Assembly: GCA_963840665.1 (NCBI GenBank)
Contig: CAWIZO010000001.1
Location: 62,001-126,000, forward strand
Source: DATFTE01 sp963840665
GTDB taxonomy: Bacteria > Acidobacteriota > Terriglobia > Terriglobales > Acidobacteriaceae
DNA: 64,000 nucleotides
Direction: 5' to 3'
Below, piece by piece: positions 18,256 through 26,145 of the stretch (the stretch's first letter is position 1; each line of letters starts with the position of its first letter). The notes under the pieces were generated by a model. The model searched no databases. It had not been told where the DNA came from and worked only from the letters and a program-made list of their open reading frames with translations. The translations under genes were made by a program, and so were the position numbers.

Positions 18256-18945
18256 ATGAAGAAGTTTCTGGTACTGGGCCTCGCCTTGAGCTTTGCGCTG
18301 CCGGGTTTTGCACAAAAGAAAGAAAACGAGCGTTTGGAGGAATCGGCCACCGTCCTGAAGGAAATTCTAGGCATGCCCGAAGGCATTCCGCAGGATCTGC
18401 TGGATAAGGCTGTTTGTGTCGTGGTGTATCCGTCGGTGAAGAAGGCGGCATTCATCGTAGGTGGCAGCTACGGTCGTGGAGTGATTACCTGCCGTTCCGG
18501 CCAGAACCTTGAAGGCCGCTGGAGCGCGCCCGCCATGTTTGCCTTGGAAGGCGGCAGCTTCGGCTTCCAGATCGGCGGACAGGCTACTGACTTCGTCCTG
18601 CTCATCATGAATGACTCGGGAGCCAACTCGGTGATGTCGAGCAAGGTAAAGCTCGGTGCCGATGCGTCAGCCGCGGCGGGTCCCAAAGGACGCGACACCT
18701 CGGCAGAAACCGACGTCGTCATGAAGGCGGAAATCCTGTCATACTCGCGCGCCCAGGGACTCTTTGCAGGTGTCTCGCTCGAGGGTTCGACCATGCGGTC
18801 TGACGATGGCGCGAACAAGGCGCTCTATGGCAAGGACCTGAGTGCGAAAGAGATCGTGCGCGAAGGTAAAGTAGCCGTGCCAGCCGCCGCCAAGCCCCTG
18901 TTGGCCGAACTGGAAAAAGCGTCACCCAAGCACATCAACAAGTAG
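18256..18945 (+). CDS. SYLF-domain lipid-binding protein (Ysc84-like), secreted
   Basis: 229 residues. The signal peptide MKKFLVLGLALSFALPGFAQ is followed by a SYLF domain: ILGMPEGIPQDLLDKAVCVVVYPSV, GGSYGRGVITCR, SFGFQIGGQATDFVLLIMN, YSRAQGLFAGVSLEGS and the closing LYGKDLSAKEIV. The domain binds phosphoinositides and membranes in eukaryotes; in bacteria it is common and its role is unclear. AGGAG at 18243-18247 fixes ATG 18256; earlier in-frame codons lie upstream of it and lack a signal sequence. Confidence 0.9.
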   Translation: MKKFLVLGLALSFALPGFAQKKENERLEESATVLKEILGMPEGIPQDLLDKAVCVVVYPSVKKAAFIVGGSYGRGVITCRSGQNLEGRWSAPAMFALEGGSFGFQIGGQATDFVLLIMNDSGANSVMSSKVKLGADASAAAGPKGRDTSAETDVVMKAEILSYSRAQGLFAGVSLEGSTMRSDDGANKALYGKDLSAKEIVREGKVAVPAAAKPLLAELEKASPKHINK

Positions 18946-18968
18946 GCTATCACTCTGATAAACAGCAA

Positions 18969-18993
18969 AAGGGCGCGATGCACTCGCGCCCTT
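18969..18993. terminator. Bidirectional terminator
   Basis: A perfect 10-bp stem, AAGGGCGCGA / TCGCGCCCTT, with a 5-nt loop sits between two converging genes. On the minus strand the stem is followed by TTTT. Confidence 0.75.
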
Positions 18994-19030
18994 CATTCAA
19001 CAATCAAAAATCAAAAATCAACAATGAAAT

Positions 19031-20440
19031 CTATGCGCCCGCCGACAGCCGGTGATGGCTCTTGGTCTGCGCGATCCCATACTGGCGGATCTTATACAGC
19101 AGTGCCTTGTAGCTGATCTTCAGTAAAGCCGCGGCTTGTTTGCGGTTCCAGTTGGTTTCTTCCAGAGCGCGGGTGATGGCTTCGGCTTCCGCTTCGTCCT
19201 TCGCGCTACGGGCCAGCGACTTCAGTCCACCCTCCCCTTCGCCAGTGCCGTGGGTTGCGCCGTCGACACGCGCGCCAGTGCCGTCGCTCTTAGGATGCAG
19301 TTCCTGGATAGCCAGCTTATCGTCGCCCAGAATCAGATAACGCTTGATGAAGTTGCTCAACTCGCGCAGATTGCCCGGCCACGGATAATCGAGGCACGCC
19401 TGCATCATCGTCGGCGACATCGGCAACGGCGAACGTGCGTAGTGCTCTGACATGCGCGACATGAAGTGCTTCAGAAGAATAGGAACTTCTTCCTTGCGCT
19501 CGCGCAACGGTGGCAACGAGAGGGTGAACGCGTTCAACCGGTAGTACAAGTCCTCGCGCAGACGCTTGTTTGCCAGGGCTTCGGGAATGTTGATGTTGGT
19601 GGCGGCCAGAATGCGCACGTCCACTTTGATAACCGACCGGCTGCCGAGGCGCGAGAATTGCTGGTCCTGCAAAACGTGCAGGAGTTTCGCTTGGAGCAGC
19701 GGAGGCATCTCGCCGATCTCATCGAGCAGAATCGTTCCCTTGTTGCACAGTTCGAACTTGCCCGGCTTCGGGTGTGTGGCCCCGGTGAAGGCTCCCGCTT
19801 CGTAGCCGAACAATTCGCTCTCGAGCAGGTCAGCGGGAACCGCTGCGCAGTTCACTTTGAGGAACGTCCGATGCGCGCGCGGCGACAGCTTGTGAATCAA
19901 TCGCGCCAGAACTTCTTTTCCGGTACCGCTCTCGCCGAGCAACAGCACGGGAATGTCGACGTTCGCGACCAGCGCAGCCTGCGAGCGGATCTTGCGCATC
20001 GCGGGACTGGCTGCGACGAAGAACACATCGTCGCAAAGCTCTTCCACTTCTCCTGGATAGTTCTGCTGGTTCGTCCCCAGGCACTGATCGATCACCGCAT
20101 CGAGTTCCGCTTTTTGAAACGGCTTGGTGATGTAATCCTGCGCTCCAAGGCGGATCGCCTGCACCACTTTGCGGGTGTCGCTCACGCAAGAGAGCATGAC
20201 GACCTTTACGCCGGGAGACATCTGTCGCAATTGCTCTAGGGTCTGCAAGCCGTCGATGCCAGGCATCAAAAGATCAAGCAACACTAAATCCGGCTGCATG
20301 CCTTTCTGCACGCGCTCCAGCGCTTCTTCTCCCGTGCTCGCGGTTTCGACTTTGTGATCGTCTACTTCCAACAAGGTACGGATGTAGCGCAGCATTCCCG
20401 GTTCGTCATCGACCAGCAAAATGTTGGCCGTATCGCTCAT
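19031..20440 (-). CDS. NtrC-type sigma-54 response regulator (PrsR-like)
   Basis: 469 residues in three parts. The receiver (1-120) has ILLVDDEPGM, the phosphate-acceptor Asp in LVLLDLLMPG and Lys in YITKPF. The AAA+ domain has Walker A GESGTGKEVLAR, the GAFTGA loop (YEAGAFTGATHPKPG) that contacts sigma-54, Walker B ILLDEIGEM and FREDLYYRLNAF-type sensor residues (seen as LREDLYYRLNAF). A Fis-type helix-turn-helix (NWNRKQAAALLKISYKALLYKIR) closes it. It overlaps its kinase by ATGA, so they are a pair. PEP-CTERM systems use a similar regulator, PrsR, so control of the EPS/exosortase genes is likely but inferred. Confidence 0.93.
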   Translation of the reverse strand: MSDTANILLVDDEPGMLRYIRTLLEVDDHKVETASTGEEALERVQKGMQPDLVLLDLLMPGIDGLQTLEQLRQMSPGVKVVMLSCVSDTRKVVQAIRLGAQDYITKPFQKAELDAVIDQCLGTNQQNYPGEVEELCDDVFFVAASPAMRKIRSQAALVANVDIPVLLLGESGTGKEVLARLIHKLSPRAHRTFLKVNCAAVPADLLESELFGYEAGAFTGATHPKPGKFELCNKGTILLDEIGEMPPLLQAKLLHVLQDQQFSRLGSRSVIKVDVRILAATNINIPEALANKRLREDLYYRLNAFTLSLPPLRERKEEVPILLKHFMSRMSEHYARSPLPMSPTMMQACLDYPWPGNLRELSNFIKRYLILGDDKLAIQELHPKSDGTGARVDGATHGTGEGEGGLKSLARSAKDEAEAEAITRALEETNWNRKQAAALLKISYKALLYKIRQYGIAQTKSHHRLSAGA

Positions 20441-21369
20441 TTGTTTTTCCCTTTAGTGGCCGTGCTGAGCGGTGGTTTCAGGGGAAGGATAAATGAAAAT
20501 TTGCAGCCCGCCCCAAGCTCGCTCTCTACCCAAATTTTACCGCCCATACCGTTCACCAGGCGGCGCGCAATGGCCAAACCCAAGCCCATGCCGTCCGTTT
20601 GATTCTCGTTCTGTGGCAGACGAAAGAAATCGTCGAATACTTCAATATGGTACTCCGCCGGAATGCCCGGTCCCGTATCAGAGACACTGACTTTTACCGA
20701 GTTCGGTTGCGCCATCGGCTGGCGGCGCCGTTCGCTCGGAATCTCCGGTTTACTCACAGTGCGGCGTTCCCACATGTAAGGCTCGGCATGCAACCAAACC
20801 GTGCCGCCGCCGGGAGTGAACTTTGATGCATTCTCCAGCAGGTTCGAAATCACACGCTGCACTTTCGGAGCGTCGAAGCAAAATGCCGCCAGCTTGTCGT
20901 TCGCCAGAAAATAGAGCGCCAGCCCCTTCTCTTGAAAGCGGCTTGACCATAATCGGCAGACTTCCGACAGACACGCGTTCATGTCGCCGTCGATGTACTG
21001 CATTTTCATCTCGCCGGTTTCAAGCACGCTGAAGCTTAGAAAGTCCTGGATGAAATGTTGCAGCCGATGACCGCTCGAGCGCATATCGCGCAAGACTTCG
21101 CGCTGCCGTTCGTTGAGCGATCCAAGCTTCTCACTTTGCAGTAGTTCCACGTATCCGTTGAGGATCGCCAACGGTGTTTTCAAGTCGTGCGCTGCCGACG
21201 CCAAGGCATTGGTCGTGCGCAGAAACCGTTCTCTCAGTTGGGTGTATTCCTGCAGCAGATTGTGGCTGCATTCAGGATCGGGGCAAGTGCCTGAGTTTTC
21301 AGGACACAATTCCGCTCCTGTTGCCGCCTTCGCCTGCGGTAAACACGAATTTTCTGGCACAGTCGCCAT
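20437..21369 (-). CDS. Soluble sensor histidine kinase with N-terminal cysteine cluster
   Basis: About 310 residues from ATG 21369 (MATVPENSC). No membrane segment is predicted. The N-terminal 36 residues hold four cysteines and a histidine (C9, C22, C29, C34, H36). A HisKA domain (SAAHDLKTPLAILNGYVELL, His acceptor) and an HATPase domain with N box NLLENASKFTPGG, G1 SDTGPGIP and G2 GMGLGLAIARRLV follow. It phosphorylates the overlapping downstream regulator. A start further upstream at 21474 is possible but adds an unlikely sequence. The cysteines could sense redox state or bind metal. Confidence 0.9.
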   Translation of the reverse strand: MATVPENSCLPQAKAATGAELCPENSGTCPDPECSHNLLQEYTQLRERFLRTTNALASAAHDLKTPLAILNGYVELLQSEKLGSLNERQREVLRDMRSSGHRLQHFIQDFLSFSVLETGEMKMQYIDGDMNACLSEVCRLWSSRFQEKGLALYFLANDKLAAFCFDAPKVQRVISNLLENASKFTPGGGTVWLHAEPYMWERRTVSKPEIPSERRRQPMAQPNSVKVSVSDTGPGIPAEYHIEVFDDFFRLPQNENQTDGMGLGLAIARRLVNGMGGKIWVESELGAGCKFSFILPLKPPLSTATKGKNK

Positions 21370-21674
21370 AGCTGGAAACTCGTGGTTTGATGGCGCGGGG
21401 AGGGGACCGATCAACCCATCGGTCAAGATGATTGCTATTGCGGTGATGGTAAGACACGCAGGGTGGTGTGTCAACGGAAAATGCCATCAATTTGTCACTC
21501 AAGGGAAAAAGCTTGCAGTTGTAACGGGTTCAGTTTTCTGGATTAAGCAGAAGTCACCGGCGTAGAAAAAGCGAATCCCGTATCGGCAAGTGTCTGCGTC
21601 TGTACGGGTGTTCTCTCGAACTCGCACTAGAGGGCCCCGGTGCCACACCATACCGTCTTTAGCACTGGAGGAGT

Positions 21675-21691
21675 TTGGCCCCTAAGGTGCG
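21675..21691 (+). promoter_or_regulatory. Sigma-54 (-24/-12) promoter upstream of the PilZ gene
   Basis: TTGGCCCCTAAGGTGCG has GG at 21677-21678 and GC at 21689-21690, the exact GG-N10-GC spacing sigma-54 needs. The predicted transcript start is about 21702. Confidence 0.65.
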
Positions 21692-21710
21692 GTAACGAGA
21701 GGGTTAATTC

Positions 21711-22109
21711 TTGTTCCCCGAGGGCAAATTGAACCGACGGAAGCTGGAAGCTGAACGACGGAGCTGGCCACGTTTGCCGCTGGCAATCCCCGTATTTGTC
21801 CGCAGCCGCGACGAGAAGGGCAAAGAGTTCCTGGAGTTTGCCACCGCGCTCAACATTAGCGCGGGCGGTGCGCTGGTTGCCGTGCGCCGCTCATTGCCGC
21901 TCTCCGCGCAGGTTTTGCTTGAGATCCCGAGCGCCCCTCTCGCTACCACCAATTCCTTTCCCAAAGCTTCGCGCAATTTGCGTGCCCGTACGATGCGAGT
22001 AACCCACGCGGAAGGTTACCACCTGGTCGGCCTTAAATTCTCCCGCCCCCTCCTGCACCACAGTACCAACTCCCACACGGTACGAAGGAAAGTTGCTTCT
22101 TCGGTGTGA
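21711..22109 (+). CDS. PilZ-domain protein under a sigma-54 promoter
   Basis: 132 residues with the PilZ motifs ERRSWPRLPLAIPV and NISAGGALVAV, then VLLEIPSAP and GYHLVGLKFSRPL. No other domain. The TTG at 21711 gives the longest product, but a TTG at 21729 has GAGGG at 21720-21724 as a ribosome site and leaves more room after the predicted transcript start at about 21702, so the true start may be 21729. Its position between two sigma-54 regulators and its own sigma-54 promoter suggest it serves EPS control through c-di-GMP. Confidence 0.78.
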   Translation: MFPEGKLNRRKLEAERRSWPRLPLAIPVFVRSRDEKGKEFLEFATALNISAGGALVAVRRSLPLSAQVLLEIPSAPLATTNSFPKASRNLRARTMRVTHAEGYHLVGLKFSRPLLHHSTNSHTVRRKVASSV

Positions 22110-22135
22110 AAATGTTTTCATCTGGTCTAACCGGT

Positions 22136-22205
22136 CTATGAGCCGGACTTCCACGGTCCATTAAGCTTCTGTTCGGTACTTACAAATTCCTGTAAGCGGC
22201 TCATA
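22136..22205. repeat. Long-range 10-bp dyad upstream of the sigma-54 promoter
   Basis: CTATGAGCCG (22136-22145) and CGGCTCATAG (22196-22205) are perfect inverted copies 50 nt apart; a hairpin CTTACA-aattcc-TGTAAG is nested just before the second copy. The pair lies 50-120 nt before the -24 box, where activator sites usually sit. Confidence 0.45.
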
Positions 22206-22255
22206 GAACATGGCTTAAGTGTGATTTGCGGGGGGTCGACCTGCCCCCGCCCAGT

Positions 22256-22272
22256 TTGGTGCTCGGGGTGCA
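22256..22272 (+). promoter_or_regulatory. Sigma-54 (-24/-12) promoter upstream of the activator gene
   Basis: TTGGTGCTCGGGGTGCA has GG at 22258-22259 and GC at 22270-22271 (GG-N10-GC), ending 40 nt before the start codon. It shares GGGGTGC with the promoter at 23652. Confidence 0.7.
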
Positions 22273-22311
22273 CTGGCTAGGGTCGGGTTTTAGGAGAAGA
22301 TAGGCCACACG

Positions 22312-23379
22312 ATGCCCACAATCACGAGTCCCGTCAGTTCCCTGGTGCAGTCCCTCGGTGAGATTCCACCCGAGTCTATTGTCTTTGGTCGGTCTGATGC
22401 GATGCAGTCCTTGCGCGAGCGCCTCGACAAGGTTGCCAGCGCCAACGTTCCGGTACTGATTCAGGGCGAAAGTGGCACGGGTAAAGACATTATTGCCCGC
22501 ATGATCCACGGCTTCTCTCCTTGGAAGACGGGCCCATTCGTAAAAGTAAACTGCCCCGCAATTCCTGGAACGCTGCTCGAGAGCGAACTATTTGGATACG
22601 AAAAAGGTGCATTCACAGGCGCCTACGGCTCCAAGCCAGGTCGCGTGGAAATGGCACACCGCGGCACTCTGTTTCTCGACGAAATCTCGGAACTGGATTT
22701 GGCGTTACAGTCGAAACTCCTGCAGTTGCTGCAGGATGGCCAGTTTTGCCGTATTGGTGCGCAGGAAGATAAGCGCGTGGAAGTTCGCGTCGTCTGCGCC
22801 ACCAACCGTCAGCTTGAAGTTGAGATTGAAAGCGGCACATTCCGCCAGGATTTGTTCTACCGCATTAACGTCGTGAATTTGCGCATGCCGGCGTTGCGCG
22901 AGCGCCGGGGAGATATTCAGGATCTGGTTACCTACTTCCTAGAGTATTACAACCGCAAGTACAACTGCCGCGCCAAGGCGATTTCGCCCGATTTAATGCG
23001 GGTTCTCGAGAAGTATCACTGGCCCGGAAACATCCGTGAGCTCGAGAACCTGGTCAAGCGTTACGTCATTCTCGGAAACGAGGATGTTATCTCGAGCGAT
23101 CTGGTAGCGAGGGAGCAGGAGTATTTCAATCCCGACATCAATCTCGACGGCCCTATCTCGTTGAAGAAGCTCACCCGGCAAGCCGTGCGGGAGCTAGAGC
23201 GCAAGGTCATCCTGAAAGTCCTGCAAGCCAACCACTGGAACCGCAAACAGGCGGCGCGGGCTTTGAGCATCAGCTACCGCGCCTTGCTCTATAAGATTCG
23301 GGATGCAGGCTTACCGCCAAACCGCTCCACGCGGCGCCGTCCGGAGGCGATCGTGAATCAGGACGTAGCCGCTGACTAA
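22312..23379 (+). CDS. Sigma-54-dependent activator without a receiver domain
   Basis: 355 residues. The AAA+ domain begins almost at once (IVFGRSDAMQSLRERLDKVA): Walker A GESGTGKDIIARMIH, GAFTGA in YEKGAFTGAYGSKPG, Walker B LFLDEISEL, then FRQDLFYRINVVNLRMPALRERRGD in two pieces, and WPGNIRELENLVKRYVILG. A Fis-type HTH (NHWNRKQAARALSISYRALL) follows. With no sensory domain it should be active when made, or controlled by a partner protein. Its own upstream region has a sigma-54 promoter, suggesting feedback or a cascade from the PrsR-like regulator. A strong terminator follows. Confidence 0.92.
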   Translation: MPTITSPVSSLVQSLGEIPPESIVFGRSDAMQSLRERLDKVASANVPVLIQGESGTGKDIIARMIHGFSPWKTGPFVKVNCPAIPGTLLESELFGYEKGAFTGAYGSKPGRVEMAHRGTLFLDEISELDLALQSKLLQLLQDGQFCRIGAQEDKRVEVRVVCATNRQLEVEIESGTFRQDLFYRINVVNLRMPALRERRGDIQDLVTYFLEYYNRKYNCRAKAISPDLMRVLEKYHWPGNIRELENLVKRYVILGNEDVISSDLVAREQEYFNPDINLDGPISLKKLTRQAVRELERKVILKVLQANHWNRKQAARALSISYRALLYKIRDAGLPPNRSTRRRPEAIVNQDVAAD

Positions 23380-23413
23380 ACTCGAAGCGCTTACAACTGT
23401 TAGCTTTTTCAAC

Positions 23414-23443
23414 AAAAATTGACCCTTTGGGTCAATTTTTTCT
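23414..23443 (+). terminator. Rho-independent terminator
   Basis: Perfect 12-bp stem AAAAATTGACCC / GGGTCAATTTTT with a TTT loop, followed by TCTTCC. It ends the activator gene and separates it from the PEP-CTERM gene. Confidence 0.9.
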
Positions 23444-23527
23444 TCCTGTATCGTCATACATGTCAGCAACTTATATCCATTTCTCGAAAGTTTTGGTCCT
23501 GTTTTGCTGGCGGATGTGGAAGAAACT

Positions 23528-23542
23528 TGACACTTTTTGTCA
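23528..23542. promoter_or_regulatory. Candidate activator-binding dyad
   Basis: TGACA-ctttt-TGTCA lies about 110 nt before the sigma-54 promoter at 23652, a usual place for an enhancer-binding site. A similar dyad, CGACA-cttcat-TGTCG, is at 23701-23716. Assignment to either activator is a guess. Confidence 0.4.
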
Positions 23543-23651
23543 GCGAAAACAAGTGTCGTATAAGTGTGCAGAACCTTGCGGCACTCCTGGCCACGAGTTA
23601 ATAGTTTCAGTTTAGACACCTTTTGATTCAGCATGTTACAAAAGTGACGCT

Positions 23652-23668
23652 TTGGTATCAGGGGTGCT
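23652..23668 (+). promoter_or_regulatory. Sigma-54 (-24/-12) promoter of the PEP-CTERM gene
   Basis: TTGGTATCAGGGGTGCT has GG at 23654-23655 and GC at 23666-23667 with exact N10 spacing, 104 nt before the start codon. PEP-CTERM genes in other bacteria are known to have sigma-54 promoters. Confidence 0.75.
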
Positions 23669-23771
23669 TTTACACAGGCGTTACCGAGCGAGCGATTGCT
23701 CGACACTTCATTGTCGGATTCCCCCCCGGCCAGAGTGGACACAGTAACCTTCCTAGGAGGCAGTAAAGAGT

Positions 23772-24380
23772 ATGGGCAAGAAAATTCTGTTACTCGCGGT
23801 TCTGGCACTGGCGCTTCCGATCGCGGCCTTTGCCAACAGCGGTGTGGACTTTACAAATAGTGGCGGCACCCTGTCGGGCACGAACAGCGGACTTTCGCTG
23901 AGCGGCTCGATCCTGGCTGCTGTCAACGGGCTCAACGGGGGCGGGCTGATCACTGGTAATTTGGGTAGTGTCACCTTCTCGACCGGAGCACTGACGAGCG
24001 GATCGCTGCAAATGGGCGGCACGTTCGCGGCTGGCGGTAGCTTCAGCGTTGTCGGAAACGGCAGCAATGGCATCCCGAACGGCACTCTGTTCTCGGGTAC
24101 GTTCAGCGGACCGGTGACCTGGCAACTTGTAACTCTGGCCAACGGAACTCACAACTACATCCTGACCGGCGTGCTGACTGGCACGACCATGAGCGGATTC
24201 TCGACCAACGGCGTAACTGTCCAGCTGACGATCAACACGGGTAAGGGCTTCTTCAACGGCTCGACCACGATCTCCAGCGGCGACACCAACATCGTCGTTC
24301 CCGAGCCGGGCACACTGTCCCTGCTAGGTACTGGTCTGATCAGCCTGGCTGGTGCGGTTCGTCGCAAGCTGAAGGCGTAG
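23772..24380 (+). CDS. PEP-CTERM sorting-domain protein
   Basis: 202 residues. Signal peptide MGKKILLLAVLALALPIAAFA, then a body rich in Gly, Ser, Thr and Asn with beta-strand-like repeats (SGSLQMGGTFAAGGSFSV). It ends in a textbook PEP-CTERM signal: VPEPGTLSLLGTG, hydrophobic LISLAGAV, basic RRKLKA. Exosortase (encoded at 44230-45124) recognises this tail, and the protein is expected at the cell surface or in the matrix. AGGAGG at 23755-23760 is the ribosome site. It is flanked by a sigma-54 promoter and a terminator, so it is a single-gene unit. Confidence 0.93.
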   Translation: MGKKILLLAVLALALPIAAFANSGVDFTNSGGTLSGTNSGLSLSGSILAAVNGLNGGGLITGNLGSVTFSTGALTSGSLQMGGTFAAGGSFSVVGNGSNGIPNGTLFSGTFSGPVTWQLVTLANGTHNYILTGVLTGTTMSGFSTNGVTVQLTINTGKGFFNGSTTISSGDTNIVVPEPGTLSLLGTGLISLAGAVRRKLKA

Positions 24381-24420
24381 TCCGGTTCTGTTTCTGTATC
24401 TCGTTTCTTCTCTTCTTCCT

Positions 24421-24453
24421 ACCCTGCCGCACACGCGGCAGGGTTTTTCTTTT
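24421..24453 (+). terminator. Rho-independent terminator of the PEP-CTERM gene
   Basis: Stem ACCCTGCCGC / GCGGCAGGGT with ACAC loop, then TTTTCTTTT. Confidence 0.92.
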
Positions 24454-24502
24454 GCGTGGTCTTTGACCAAACACCGCCACGAAATCTGGTAGTGTTTCGC
24501 GC

Positions 24503-25051
24503 ATGGAAAAACCGGCGCTGATTGTCATCGACATGCTCCAGGATTTTTTGGAAAGCTGGGAGCCGGCCCGAAAACAACGACTGGTATGTTCGATCAATGA
24601 ACTCGCGGGCCTTATGCGAAGCCGCGGGCACGACGTTCTCTGGGTTCGACAGGAGTTCGAGCCAGACCTGCGCGATGCCTTCCCGGAGATGCGAACCAAG
24701 GAAATACGAAAGACGATTCGCGGGACGCCTGGCTGCCAGATGCTTACGGAGCTCGACGTCTTACCGTCCGATCCCGTTATCATCAAGAAACGGTACAGTG
24801 CATTCTTTGGCACGAATCTTGACGAGGCCCTGGCGCTCCTCCGGCCTGACACGATCATCTTGGCCGGGATCAACACGCATGCGTGTATCCGGACAACCGC
24901 CATCGATGCCTACCAGCGAGATTGGCGTGTGGTACTTGCCTCAGACTGCATCGACTCCTACGATCGGGAGCATCACGAAATCTCGCTCAGATATATGAAA
25001 AACAAGCTGGCGGCGGTGATGAGCAACGAAGAGCTTCTGTCACTGCTCTAA
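24503..25051 (+). CDS. Isochorismatase-like cysteine hydrolase
   Basis: 182 residues of the isochorismatase/nicotinamidase fold. Catalytic triad candidates are Asp in LIVIDMLQDF, Lys in IIKKRYSAFFGT and Cys in AGINTHACIRTTAID. Family members hydrolyse isochorismate, nicotinamide, ureidoacrylate or related amides; the substrate cannot be chosen from sequence. It is probably co-transcribed with the next gene, 21 nt downstream. Confidence 0.9.
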   Translation: MEKPALIVIDMLQDFLESWEPARKQRLVCSINELAGLMRSRGHDVLWVRQEFEPDLRDAFPEMRTKEIRKTIRGTPGCQMLTELDVLPSDPVIIKKRYSAFFGTNLDEALALLRPDTIILAGINTHACIRTTAIDAYQRDWRVVLASDCIDSYDREHHEISLRYMKNKLAAVMSNEELLSLL

Positions 25052-25072
25052 TGACCACTCAGGAGGCTGGCG

Positions 25073-25537
25073 ATGCGATTCCGACCGTGGACTTTGACTC
25101 TCTTACTATTGAGCGTGGGAGGGGTGGCGCAGGTCCGAACCGCGGTGAAACCGAAGGTGGAAGATCAGCAGAAGTTCGCCGCGGAAATGGAAAAGCTTCG
25201 GGACACCTGGGTGCAGGAGTACAACGCAGGGCACGCCGATCAAGTCGCCGCGCTCTATGCTCCCGACGCAGTCCTGATGCGTTTTGATGGCTCGGTGCAC
25301 GGGCGCGATTCGATTCTCGCCGAGTTTCAAAGATCAATCCGGGGCGGCGCCCACGGATACTCGGTGAACAGCCTGCACTCGGAACGCTCAGGAGATCTGG
25401 GCTACGACACCGGAGCCTACAATGTCACGCTGCGTGACCGGGTCGTAGAAGGGAATTATCTGGTGGTGGTCAAGAATATGAACGGACAGTGGCTGATCGT
25501 GGCGCACTCGAGCGTGCCGAATCCGGCCACGCCATAG
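25073..25537 (+). CDS. Secreted DUF4440/SnoaL-like protein (NTF2 fold)
   Basis: 154 residues. Signal peptide (WTLTLLLLSVGGVAQ), then one NTF2-like domain: YNAGHADQVAALYAPDAVLM, GRDSILAEFQRSI and a closing KNMNGQWLIVAHSSVPN. This fold occurs in small enzymes and in ligand-binding proteins; here there is no clear catalytic residue set, so the role is unknown. AGGAGG-like CAGGAGG at 25060-25066 precedes the ATG. Confidence 0.82.
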   Translation: MRFRPWTLTLLLLSVGGVAQVRTAVKPKVEDQQKFAAEMEKLRDTWVQEYNAGHADQVAALYAPDAVLMRFDGSVHGRDSILAEFQRSIRGGAHGYSVNSLHSERSGDLGYDTGAYNVTLRDRVVEGNYLVVVKNMNGQWLIVAHSSVPNPATP

Positions 25538-25538
25538 C

Positions 25539-25583
25539 AAAAAAATCCCCGCCCCGTCACAAAAAGCGCGACAAGGACGGGGT
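25539..25583. terminator. Bidirectional terminator
   Basis: CCCCGTC (25552-25558) pairs with GACGGGG (25576-25582). On the minus strand it is followed by a run of seven T (A-run at 25539-25545), so it mainly serves the PilZ gene on that strand. Confidence 0.65.
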
Positions 25584-25603
25584 ACTCTTCAGAGCGGTAA
25601 CGT

Positions 25604-25939
25604 CTAGGAAAGCACCAACTCGGCGCTATGGTCGTTTTCGGTGAGTTCGATGCCCCAGGTTTCTCCTCCACCAATCGCTTCGACGCCGACCTGATATTCC
25701 GAACTGCCTTCCAGTTGCCTCACCCACACCACGCGACATTGAAAGCGCCGCTGACGGTATTGGATGGTGACGGTCTCTCCCATCTTGAGCAAATTGCGAA
25801 TCGCGCCCAGGCGTGCGCCGAATGGAGTGATGTCGAGCGTATGCGCCAATTCATTGACGCTGTTGTTTGAGACGTCTTTCGTCCAGATCTTCAACGGCAA
25901 TACCATCTTGATGCGTTTGTGGCGACGTTTTCCGTCCAT
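25604..25939 (-). CDS. PilZ-domain protein
   Basis: 111 residues from ATG 25939 (MDGKRRHKRIKMVLPLK). The PilZ motif pair is KRRHKRIK with DITPFGARL, followed by beta strands VTIQYRQRRFQCRVVWV and YQVGVEAIG. The longer reading from 26056 adds a non-conserved stretch and is rejected. It ends EDNDHSAELVLS-like (ENDHSAELVLS). A likely c-di-GMP effector; it stands alone. Confidence 0.78.
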   Translation of the reverse strand: MDGKRRHKRIKMVLPLKIWTKDVSNNSVNELAHTLDITPFGARLGAIRNLLKMGETVTIQYRQRRFQCRVVWVRQLEGSSEYQVGVEAIGGGETWGIELTENDHSAELVLS

Positions 25940-26145
25940 AGTCAACCCGATTTCTGGATGCCTTCTGCGGGCACCGTAGAGTCGATCGCTTTGCAGGTAG
26001 ATGGTGCAGGCTGGCTGCCAGTGCGAAGTTACCGGAGTGGGGGTGAGAAGCGGCATAGAATCAATGTCTTACGGAGGTCTCGCGGGGATGCTGGCGGAAC
26101 GGCGACATGAGAACGTCAAAGTAGCGGGTTGAGTGACAAATTGTG

